Source: Acestrorhynchus altus (Eukaryota > Chordata > Actinopteri > Characiformes > Acestrorhynchidae). From it: 64,000 bases of DNA. Location of the stretch: NCBI GenBank assembly GCA_034509495.1, contig CM067520.1, positions 1,664,930-1,728,929 on the forward strand. The letters run 5' to 3'. The notes beneath the pieces are model-generated. The model was not told where the DNA came from, searched no databases, and saw only the letters and a list, made by a program, of their open reading frames with translations. Of the stretch, positions 46,601 through 59,000 are shown piece after piece. Every line of letters begins with the position of its first letter. The first letter of the stretch is position 1. A program made the position numbers and the translations under genes.

Positions 46601-49600
46601 GTCTCCCTCCCTCTCTCTCTGGCCAAGCATTGACATTTACCACCACACTCCTCCATTGATTTCTGCTTTTAGACACATGCAGCACTTCTCGTCATGTCTG
46701 ATTTGCAAAAAGAAGAGAGAGAAAAATGCTAGTTGGCTAAGGGTGTCAGCAGGGGGCGCTGCAGAGTTGTACTACCTGATGATCTTGTTGCAGGCAGCGC
46801 AGAGCGGGGTGCGGCCGGTGCTCTCAGCCGGGTTCTGCTGCGCTGCCTGTAGGATGGAGCTGCGGTTCTGCATGGGCGTGGGCTGTGCCGGCTGGCTGTG
46901 CTGGGTCACTACCGTGCTCGTCTTGTCCGGGTGGTAACGCTCAGCAAAATTTGGGTCCGTCACCCACGGGGGCCGACAGGATGGAGCGGAATTTGAAGGT
47001 TTGGCAGGTGCTGGTGCTGGAGGTGAACAAGCAGAAAGTCAGTCAAGCAGCTGTCAATTTTCCATCATTTTCAGCAATTACTTTCATAATTTTCTGTTAT
47101 TTTCAGGCTTTTTGATTTGTTTTCTGGCAATTTTCACATGGTTATTTTTAGTCAGTTTGCATAATTTTTTAGTTTTACAAATTTCAGCCATTATTTAATT
47201 TGGTCATTTCCTTTCATTATGTTAAGCCATCTGCATCATTAAAATACATTTTTGGTACATTTTTAGCCATTATTTCATTAATTTATTTACATTTTCAGAC
47301 ATTTGGTGTCATTTTGTCCAATTCAAACATTCTTTTTAGTCCTTCGTGCAGTATTTACTAAACCTCAGCTGTAATCTGTCATTTTCAGTCTGTATTTTTA
47401 TGCAGTTTAGTCATCAGTCAATCTTCAGATGCAGTTTTTTAAAGAGGGTGGAAATCAAGGCAGGTCGGCTTGGCTAGACATCGGCCTTCTATGGGGCGTT
47501 TTTGCGTATGGGTCTGTAGACCAAATTACCTTGAGCTGCTTCAGGTTTGGGTGTTGGTGTAGTCTTGGTGGGGCAGGGAGTCACTCCATGGCTGTGGAGA
47601 GAGACAGAGGCCTGTAAGGAAACGGTGGTGCTGGTGCAGGCCAATAAAAATGTTACAGCCCTATATCAAGCCTGGCACCGACATCCTGTTCGGAAGACTC
47701 GCGCCCGGCGGAGTCAGCAGGTTAAATCATTTTATAATGAATAATCAGTGGGCCAGGCCGCCAGGAACAGGAAGGTGTTCTGAGGTTAATGACTTTCATC
47801 CACAGTTTGCTAGAGGTAATTATCCTCGTTACTCACAGTTTTCTTCCCACAACAAAATTCCACTTTTTCCGGATAAACATTCCCGACATTCATTTAAGGC
47901 TGTTCTTTTATGCGTTTATGGCTTTTCTTTAGCGTCAGTCGAGCGAGGTCATCGTTCCCCACAGAGATGTTTGGCTGAGGTTCTTATTATATTCTCCTAA
48001 ACGATCCGCCTCACACTTCATTTACTTTTCAGGTTCCGATACAGACGTCTGTGTGCGCGCCGCCATTTCTCATACTTGATGAGGCAACAGAAAGTCAGTT
48101 CTGATTAATGCTCTGAAAAGCCGTGAGTAAAATTACTGCTCATCAGCGCGCACACTTGTCAAACCAGTCTGTAGCACTCTGACGTGACTAGTCTCCTTTT
48201 TCTTTTCATTAGCAGAGCAGACTTCGAGCGGTACCTACCCGACAGATACAACAATGAAAGAACCCAGCTTTGAGAAGACCCTGTTTGATGCGCTCGAATA
48301 AATTCTGTTAGAACTGATAAGGCGCTTAGATCTTCGGCCTTTAAAGACACGTTCATATATTAATTACACTAATTACATGCGGAATTAGAGTAACTGTGTG
48401 CATGTCACATTTTTAAATCCACAAACTAATTCTTTGAAATCGAGCAGCCGTGCTGCGCTGCTGATGTCAGTGTAGCTCTACGGGGGAGCCTACAGCGGGA
48501 AACAGTGCTGTTAAAACAGATCTTTTCTTGTCTTCAAATGTCAATCATCCAAGAGACACTACATGGACGATAGTTTTAGGACACCAGCTCACTCATTCTT
48601 TCTTCCACTGGGTGGAGCTCCATCATTCCAGAGAACACAGTTCTCCACGGCTCCACAGCTCAAAGCTGGGGAGGCTTTATCCTCACTGGACTGGACTGGA
48701 CTGGACTGGACTGAGTGACCCACACAGAGAACATCACATTCCATTACACACCAGTTGTGGCAAAAAAGGAAGTGAAAGAGGTGAAACCATAGTTCTGCAA
48801 GCTGTTTTGCTTTCAATGTAGGGTTTAGGACAGACGTTAGGAATAACCTACAACTGAACATGTGTTCAGGTGGTGCAACCGACTGCTGGAGATGTTTTTT
48901 CCTGTCGTGACCCTTCGATATTTGAAAAAAGGAAATTCTGGAAACATTAGTACAGACCTGGAGAAGGAGACCCTAAGAGCCATTGTACCCACTCACGTCC
49001 TTGTTTTGTGAAATGTTATGTTAAATATTTTCCTTCAAACATCTCTAAACACTGTTGCTTGTAGAACCAACAGTGCCTTTTCTATGCCATCACTTGTACT
49101 GTACACTCAAACACAGGTTCTTCAGATACTCTAACAATAGAACCAATAGAACAGGACTTTCTGGAGCAGATAAGCTCCAGTGTAATCAGTGTTCTGGTAC
49201 TCGCTGTACTGGGCTGAGTGATGTGGTCTCTGTGTGTATTAAGGTAGTTGGTGGTAAAAGTCATTAGTCTCATGGTTAGTTTTACGCATGTACAGCTTTT
49301 GCAGCTTTGGGTTTTGGAGTTTGATTCAGATACAGTACAAACACCAGAAAACACAGCAAAATCAAAGACTGCAGCTGTGTACGCGGTCTGACATGAACCC
49401 TCAGAACCTTTCCGTGATGTTGGATTCACCACGGACATAATACACACGCTGTGGGGCGAAAAGAGCTTCTGTTTGCTTTCTTTTGAATATAAGAAACAGA
49501 TGTTAGAACATGGTTTGAATAAACAGTGTGAAAGACTCCAGCAGCAGTACAACTGTATTCCACACTGTAATGGTTGGCCATTTAAACCATAACCAACATT

Positions 49601-50869
49601 AGCAGCAGATGCTTGAGGACATGGGTTTTAAACAGCTTTTAATATGTTCTGTGTTTGCTGACCAGGTGTTTCCCAGCTTTGCTTAGAGTACCCCATAAAG
49701 TACCAGTATCAAACCCTTTTTTGCAGTATGAAAACACTTTGTTGGATGATTCAGACTTTTGGACAAAGTACAGAAAGTTGATGCAGGCAATCAGTACAAA
49801 TCAAACAATAGAAGATAAAAGGTTAAAAGGAACTGGTGGCCGAAATCTGACACCCCTTTGTGTGCAGATCGTACATCAGTACACGGACAACAGGTTAAAA
49901 GTTACAGTAGGTACAGGAAGTGGCAGTGTAATTAACCCTTATTTATAAACAGAAACTAAAGGAATTTGCTCACTTTGCTCTGCAGCGCATGTGCAACTAA
50001 AGGCAGTTGGATTCTGACAGGGAGGTAAATTTCGTCACCTGGAATGCCAAACCCTTCCCCTTACAACATGCCAACATGAGACGCACATCCTCACACAAAC
50101 CAATAAAGTACTTTAGTGCATTGTTGATCTGCTGTGTGAAAGCAGAACTAACCAGCGCAGAAGTAAACAACAACAAAAACAAAGGTTTGCACCTTGGGCC
50201 AGACTTTTAGTCGTGAAAATTCCCTTAGAAGCTTGAACGCTTGAACGCAGGAGAGGGTTACGTTTAAACCATGCTATGTTCGACCTTACGTTCAGCCGGA
50301 TAACACACAGGAACCCTGGGTCCTGATATCTGCTGTTGCAATGGACAATGAAGATGAGAATAAAGACTGAAAAAAGAACTGAAAGCCAGAGGAGACAGTA
50401 GGAAGGAAAGTAGCTTTTAATGTTTCACAGACTCAGAAAGAGCAGAGAAGAGTCAACAGGCTGTTTCGGGATATTTTCACTCATTTAAGACAGTCAGAGA
50501 GAATCAGAGCAAGAGTGAGAGAGAGAGAACCTGTAACACAATCTTCTGATGAACATTAAAACAGAAAACCAAAGACAAACAAGAAGGATCAAATCGCAGA
50601 GCTAGTCTACAACAGTCAGATCAGTCCAACAGCTGACAACTCTCTCAGACAGTAACACCACAGATCAGATCAGTCTGGAAATACAGAGGATTACAGAAGA
50701 AAGAGACAGAGAGAGAGTGAGAGAGAGTGTGTGTGTGTGTGTGTGAGAGTGAGAGAGAGTGTGTCTGTATGCTAACTATAGTGGACCATGCTCTGGACGG
50801 TCAGACAGTCAGGCTCAGTTTGCATTCTTTTCCACTTTACGATCTAGGCTGTTCCTTATCACATATTAC

Positions 50870-50933
<64 letters not shown>

Positions 50934-53505
50934 TAAGTTTTATTTTAATAATCTTTTAAAATTACATCCCCCACCCCCACCTCACACATATTCCACCGGG
51001 GGGTCAGCGTGAGATGCCTATGCTTGGTGCGTCCGGTTGCCCTGGTGTGAACGGTGGCTTTGGGATTGGCCATTGTGGGCGGAGCTACATTCATGACTTG
51101 ATGTTGAGGGCACGGGCGGACCTGTCGTGGTGCCAGTCCCTCAGCCTGGCGTAGCGGGGGCTCTGAATCTCACTCAGGAACTTTTCCCTGCCGCAGCCAG
51201 CACACAAACACACAGAGTGGTGGAGGACAGCATGGCGATGGAAGCAGAGGAGATCCAGGAAGAGAGAAGACGACAGATAACAGAACAAGAAAACGCACAT
51301 AAACAAGTGAGAGAAAGATTAAAGGTCTTCACAAAGCTTCACAATAGGACAAGAAACTGAAAGAGCACAGCAACAGTAACAGATGTATGTGTTACTTTTG
51401 CAGAGCACTGATTGGCCAGAGATATAGTTTGCTTGCTTGGAACCAAAGTAGTACCCGGTTCCAGGTACCAGGTAACAAACTCGGAAAAGCAGAAAAGCCG
51501 AGTAGAACGGTGTAGATACCACACGGTGGAAAAGCACTGATTTACAATCTGTAAATGTTAATCCAAGACATTTCTGTAGTTTTCACACAGACAAAACTCT
51601 TTTTGGTCAGAGAAATGACTTGTGCAAATGTTTTAGACCCCTATTCTGATCATTTATCACCACCTGATTTGCTAGACTTCAAAGCTGATTTGATTCAAGT
51701 ATGTCTGATTAGTGGAAACCATGCTGAACGCACTACAAGAGCAGAGCGGAACACCTGCAGTACCGCCTGTAGTTATAATATATTATTATATTATAATGTA
51801 GTGGCGTAATCAGTGAACACGCTTCCGGACCAAGCTGCCAGCCATGCAGTGCACGGCACACATGAATCGTGTGCAGCAAATAAGACAAGCGAGCTACTAA
51901 TTGGAGCAGAGCAGAGCTCATAGCTGGGGAGGATCAAAGTATGATCTACTGCTGGGCTTCCACTGAGCTGAGCGGCGAAAACGGCACCGCGCTCTAAATG
52001 AGAGCGGGTCAAGGTGAGCGAGATGGTTAGAGCTTTCCACTGCACTTCATTAGAGACACACACCAAAACACACACACATTTACCTGGACCTTTTCATGAC
52101 CTCATCATCCGGGTCCTGCACTGAGGAAAGCATGAGAGACAAATCAGATAGCATTGGTTTAGCTCTCTCACAAGGTCAAACTCACTGCCTAACACAAGGT
52201 CAAACACACCGAACATCCAGAACGAGAACACAGCCGGACGGTTCTGCTATCAAAAGCTGAAGTGTGTCCGTCTGGTTTTTCAACGTGGTACTCAATCCTG
52301 TACCACCCTGTAACAGGAGGGACAGTCTACAGAGGGACAGAGGTCACATCCAGCCCTGCTGATCAAACACTGCTCCACAGCATCTGATCTGTAACCCTTA
52401 AAGCTGCAGTGAGATCAGACTCCAGTTAAACTCACACCACACAATCCCGGATCTGACGCTGGAAGACCCAGTCTTCAGGACACACTAACCTCTCACTTCT
52501 ACATTTCTTTAATAAAGCTCAGGCTGATGGCATCTGAAGTGTTTCATAACTGACAGTTTGAGGGATTGAGGAGAAGTGGGGAATATGGCAATAGCAATAC
52601 TTTTTGGCAAGTTTTAATATCCAAAATATTCAATAAACAAACAAATAAAATGTCTACATTTATTAGAGGACAAGACCAAACATGAACTCCTACTACTGAA
52701 GCCTGGATATGATCATGGGCTTTATTACAGAAGGTTCCTGAAGGCATAACAGTGGCTTACTGAAATCGGTTCCTGTGAGCTGGGCTAGGATGCGGAAGGA
52801 GCGGGACTGCGTGGTGCCGGTGCGCGGCTGCCAGTCCTGCGTGTCCTCAATCAGACGCTTCTTACTGCGGTCATTCGGGATAAAGCAGGGGGGGTTCTCC
52901 ACCCGCAGACTGTGCCTGAGGTGGGGAGGGGTGGGCAGACCTGTCAGCAATGATCCTTATTTTCTGCAGTAATACACTACAACACACACAGTGCGCCACA
53001 GCAACACATGCAGCATACTACTTCAAGAACACTGCTTTTGCAAAGAGGGGTAGGACTGCATAAGGCAGAAAACAACGATCCAAAGATGTGTGTGTTAATG
53101 TTTATGTGTAGATCTGTCCGTGTGTTTTTACTCTGGTTTTATTTTACGCTCGTTTCATTTCAGTTAACTTGGTGTAGTAAACAAATCTTATAACTCTTAG
53201 TGTATTTGTATGCTTGTATTTGTTTACAAGTGGATCTTGACCTCTCCAACGTGGCAGATGCAGACATCCCCCCCCCCCCCCCCAACGGACAATGTCACAT
53301 CTGTAAATCTATGGCAATGACCCTTAAATTGTAGACATAGAAACCCTGTAGGTATTCATCCAGTCAACCAATCAACTGGTGGACTGATACCTTTTAACTT
53401 GTACTTTCAAAAGCAAGCAGGGTTTGTTCGAAAGGTGGGCCTAGGACCACCCCTGATTTATAAAGTTAGTGTGATGTTTTGATGAACCTAAAAAACCCAC
53501 TTCTG

Positions 53506-53540
<35 letters not shown>

Positions 53541-55969
53541 CTCTTATTTTGAAAATAAGAGCACATTACTTTGCTATCTTCTGAGCTACACTGCATCCAT
53601 GATTACGTCCACTGTGGATTAACCTGCTGATCATTTCCTCCATTGATTAACTGGTTCAACTCTTCAATACTGGGAACACACAAATTCCATTTCATACCAT
53701 GGTACACTGCTGCAAACCTAGTGTGAATACTTTCAAACAATGTGAGACATTAAGTGCAAAGCACTGAGGTCAGACAGGGGTGAGTATCTTCACACAGCCA
53801 ATCAGAACGAGCGACAGACGAGATCAACCCTCTCAGGTCGAGGCTTTAGAGTCACACGCTGCCTTCACTTACTTCTCAGGGTAAAATTCTTCAAAGAAGC
53901 CCTCGCCTCGACTGAAATAGAGGCACAACAACAGAAATAGAAATAAATATGACAGAGTAAATATGAAGAAAACCATTATAGCTAATAGGAATGAACAGAA
54001 GTTCAAATCTGGAGAGCATCTGGAGGGCTTGGCGGGTGCGGGGGCTCTAGTCAGCTTCAGTGGGTTTCCCAAATCTAATTTAAACCAATCAGAAGAACAA
54101 TGTTCTGCACTGCCCTCTGGAGTAGAGTGGCATTCAGACGTCGCATGGATATCCAATATTAGAATGTCTTCTTCTATCTTGTATCTCGAAAAATTCTGGG
54201 TCTAAGGACAACTATTGCTTAAAGAACTGTTTTGTAAGCGATTTGTGGAGAAGAAATGAAAGTAAACTTCTTTACCAGCTGAAAGGTAATATTAGGAGTT
54301 TATATCAGGAGTGTGATGTGATTCCACCTGTTCTAGATCTGCACATTATAGAAGGAATAATCAAATATGATAACCATTTCACATTAAAAGAACAGAAATG
54401 AGGGTGTTTACTAACTTGTCAATAATCTCCGGCTGCAGGACGAGAGCAAGAGAGACAAGAAGAAAAGAGGAGAGAAACATTAAACTTAATCAGAACAATG
54501 ATACACAGACACACAGAAAAGCACGATGCACAGCTGAACAAAATAAGCCACGCTGTTGATCATCATGCAGAGGAGCTGAAAGCGTGTCCTTCACAGCGAC
54601 CTCAGATCTCTCAAAACGGCACTTTCATCCAGTTAATCTGATTTCATTGACGATTGTAAAATTGTCTCACATCCAGAAGGTCTGGTGTGATGGTGTTGGT
54701 GCAGTTCTTTACGATGTCAGATCAACTTTGGTCTTCATTATAGACAATGACAGACCAATGTTACTTTAATGAGGTTCTGCAACCAGTGGTTCTACCTTTT
54801 CTGAACACACTCCGGTGCTCTATTGCAACAGGACGACACTCATCCACAAGATCTCGTCTTGAAGACACAGATACTATGCCATGATTGGTCTCATCTCCAG
54901 ATCCATCCCTGATTGAAAATGTGTGGGACGTTATTGGACGCTCTATCAACACTCCACCCACATCAGGCCTGTTGCATTAAAGCCAAAGCCATACATATAA
55001 AAACGGATGCAATTTTTAAAAACACAGTGGAACCTTCACATCAAGTCTGACCGTTGTTTGACTGTGTTCTGTAAACTGGGTAGAAACACAATAGCTAAAT
55101 TTCCACTGTTTATTCCCCTGCGCCCTGTCAAAAAAAGACAAGTCATTATTTTTATTTCTGCTGAGCTGAGAGAAAGGACCCACATCAAGAGGAACGTAGG
55201 CAAGAAAATGAACTGGATTCCAAAAAAAACTGCCAGCAACAGTTTCTGAGTCATAAAAACCCATCTGCTGTTTCTAGCTACTCCTGAAGCTCTAGGAATA
55301 GCTGTTGTAGCCCCCAACCCACCCCCACACACACACCCCTCCATCAGACCCCACAAATGCACCTCAGCCTCCTCTGAACTTTGCATTTTAGCAGAATTGT
55401 CCAAATGGCTGAGGTTTATTAACATAAGTGCTGTGTTGGTGATGTAAGTAAGACTGAGCTCTCAGACGGAAGGGAAGAAGACACGACGAGGTCACAACAC
55501 TTCCAACTAAGGAGCTTCGGTAACTCAGCACCTGAGCAGTAGTGCTCTGAAGGCTCAGCGGATTTTAGGGGAGGGTCTGAGGGGCTATAAACAGCAACAG
55601 ACAACATCCACACACTGCCTAAAGTCAGTCCTCGCACTTCTACACAAAGTGTGGTCATACACACTGTGTCCTGTTTCTGTACTTCTGCAATCCAATATGA
55701 TAATTATTAACTCTGCTGAAGACAGACTTTATTCATAAAAGACACCTTATTGTGCATTACTGACTGCAATAGTGAATGTGTTTTCCACACTTATGGTTAA
55801 ACTCTGGCGATTAATCAACGTCACGTATGATCCGAACCATTCCTCCTTTCCTAAATAGACTACTACATTAGGGGGTTAATAGTTCGCTGACTAAGTTGAG
55901 TAGTCTCAAGGGTGTGGGTTTTTGTCCCATTAAATCTGGTAAAAGTTCAGGACATTTTGTCCTGAAATC

Positions 55970-56021
<52 letters not shown>

Positions 56022-59000
56022 AAACAAGAGTGACCCCCACCCCCACCCGCAACACACACACCCCATCAGGCAGCCCCTCTCGACTCTTCCCCCTCATCGA
56101 TCACTAAGCATCTGCTGTTTTGAGTGTTTAAATAAAAAGGCTTCGTTAAAATGGAGCCTCTCTCAGTCTCTCTCTCTTCCATTCACAAAGCTTTTGTGCA
56201 TTTTGAAAAAAATCCACTCAAAGGATATTAATACTAGGAAAAGGATGAAACATTAAAATAGGATAACTCTCCCCCGCATAGCTTTCTTTCCCTGCCTGGT
56301 CTCCAGATTTATCGCAAATCAACCATTTACGGGAGTAGCTGGACGTCAGCTTCGGAAATCTACTAGTGTGCAGGATCTATAGGCCCAGTCATAACATATG
56401 TGCGTGAATGTGCTGCAGGATGCCATACGGAGCCTCTACTCCAGCTGTATCCCATCCTGTATCCAGATTAGATGCCTCCTTTCAACTGTACAGTTTTCCC
56501 CAATAAAATCATTCCTTCACTCTAATATTGGGATCAATCACACATAAAAAACATACATTTTCATTAAACCATGTTAAAAGAACAGTTCTTGTTCTTTAAC
56601 TTCCATGTTGTGGGGCAACCATAGCCTACTGTTAAGTTTGTTTGCTATTACATCATTCATCATACATCATCTTCGGCCTCTCATAGCTGATCATTTCAAA
56701 CAAAGTATAAAAGCACTCAAAGTTAAACGGGATAAACGGATGCCAAGGTCTCTGACTGGACACAGGAACTGTGGTCACCTACCCATTGTGAGACTGCGGC
56801 ATGTTGCCTGTCGCTGGAGAACTGAGGTTAGACGCAGCAGGTGTAAGCTTTGGCGAGTACGCCACCGGTTTGATGACGGACCCTGTGCTGGAGATACTAG
56901 CAGCTGCAGAGAAAGGCCGTGCCATCTTGTTTATGCTTGTGCTGGGCGTGAAGGAGTACTTAGGCTGGCTGGGTGCGGGAGCAAGCGAGCCCTAAGGGTC
57001 AGACACACACCAACACACACATACAAACAAATGCAAAACCATGCAGATCAAACCAAGCAAATATAAAAGGAAATAAAACAAATTTAACAGAATGGACAAT
57101 CCCAGATTCACAGAACCAGCTCTACACTGTAAGGACATTAGTAGTGGGACACCAAAAACTACTACTGTCTACTGTCCAGGGAAGGCCATCACCCAGATTG
57201 GAGCACTGCTGTGTGTCCGGAGCGACCCCTGCTGCCTGGCTGTTGTTGGTTCCCGTCTGTTTGTTGTTAGGTGCCATTTAATTTGCTTAAGCTGTCCAAA
57301 CCCTTTGCTTTTTCCTTCCCTCCGTTTTCTTTTTATCACTTTCTTCATGTACTGAGATGCCATTTCAAAGCACTTAACTCCACAGCTGCTCCACAGGATG
57401 CTCCACTGTGGGCATGTGTGCTCACTAGCGTGCAAGTTCACTAGTATGTGTGTGTTTCACTGTAAAATTTTGGTCCGGACCATGATTTGTGGCCACTTTC
57501 ACAGCTGCCGTTTCGGTTTAGACCAAACTGAAAGATCTGAAAACCAGACAAGGTAGGTGAAAAGGCGCCCTTAAATGTAGTGTAATCTAGAGATGTGATG
57601 ATAAAAAGCAAAAAGTACACTAAAATTACACAGTGGTAATTTTAGCAGTATACATAACAGCATCCACCTAGTTGGTGCAATGTGAGGTCACCAAATAACA
57701 TCCTATTAAAAGGAGTTGTCACTAATTTAGTCGTCGATTTTAGTTGACCAAGTCGTTGCAGCCCTAAAATGCACACAGAGGAATGAGCCCATTTAGCCTT
57801 ATGTATGAGGCAGATGTCAGAACTGACTTGGAGACACTGCCATCACTTCAAATACCTCATCCTTATACTGCCACACCCTACCACGTGCCTGCTTTACCTC
57901 GTTTTACCTCTTGCTGTTGGCCATCGCTTGTTTATTCAGTCTTAGATTAAAAAGACTGTTTATTCTTCCACAGAAAACGAGCAACAATTAAAATACTACA
58001 GACTCAACAGCACTGTGAAGTGATAAAACTGCCATCACCTATTCAGAAAAATGGGTGAGGACAGAAAGTCTCGGGGTATGAAGTGTGAACACACCCTTTT
58101 GTCTGAGGAATATTACTGTTGAGCGCCAGCCAAAGCGTCCTCTCTGCTTTCTCTGCTGCCTCAGCACTCAGCGCTTGAGTGGCTTCCAGAATAGAGTCTA
58201 ACCCTTCAATAAGGCAGCTGGGATTAGAACAAGAATGCAGCCCTTAAGGCCTGTACACTGGCTTAAAGCAGCCACAGGAGGGCGCCATTTCACCTACCGA
58301 ACTCTAAAAGTAATCAAACATTAATAAGTCCATAGCCTACATTTTTTTATGGTGGTCCATTTCTGTTATATGAAGCAAACATGTCATAATTCATGTCCAC
58401 ATGGTAATTTGGTAACATTCTCTTACTCCTAAAAGCTCATTGCAGTTGTTATCCCACGTCACGACTGATCACAGAGCGCAGTTTAAGATCAGATGTGTCT
58501 TTCTTTAGAACAGAAGTTGCTTAGATAATGCAGCTACAAATGCTGGACATAGAATTTCAAGTTGAGAGTTTAAAGTTTAAATTTACTTGCTTTAAAAAAA
58601 ATACTGAAAAGGTTTTAAATCAATAAGATAAAAAATGCATTATGACCCTTTAAAATCCTTAAAAAAAGCACTAATGGAAACCCGTTTGTTTGTGTGGGAC
58701 AAATTATTTCCTGAAGATAGTCTGAAAACGTTTTGGGTGTGATTATAGAAATGAAAGTAGACTGAGGACAGTAATCGGATCACTCCAGAAAATCAGAACA
58801 TTGGGTCCCAACTCTGTTCCTGGAGGGCTCCCTGCCCTACACATTTTAGTGTCTACCCTGCTCCTAGTGCACATAATGTGGCAAATCAGATAATTAACAA
58901 GCTCTACCTGTGTGGAAGGTAATGTGTCTGAGCAGAAGGGTTCTCCAGGAGCACGATTCTGAAACAGTGGCCAGTTGGCTATTGTTGGGATTGTCACATT

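Larger units (their letters stand above)
47592..51090. other. pdlim7 intron (no further exon recognised)
   Basis: Contains a family C transposon scrap (48600-48680), a (GGACT)5 pentamer run at 48688-48711, and the 3' part of the alternative terminal exon with its poly(A) signal near the left-hand end of that exon. No additional coding exon can be supported. Confidence 0.5.

Noticed and set aside
49655..49948. 97-codon plus-strand open frame in a pdlim7 intron
   Set aside because: No recognisable family, no splice or promoter context, length within chance expectation.
54416..54432. A 17-nt minus-strand microexon (CCGGAGATTATTGACAA) with AG before and GT after
   Set aside because: Inserting 17 nt between the 56783 and 53911 or 52909 exons would break the otherwise perfect reading phase, and the donor GTTAGT is weak.
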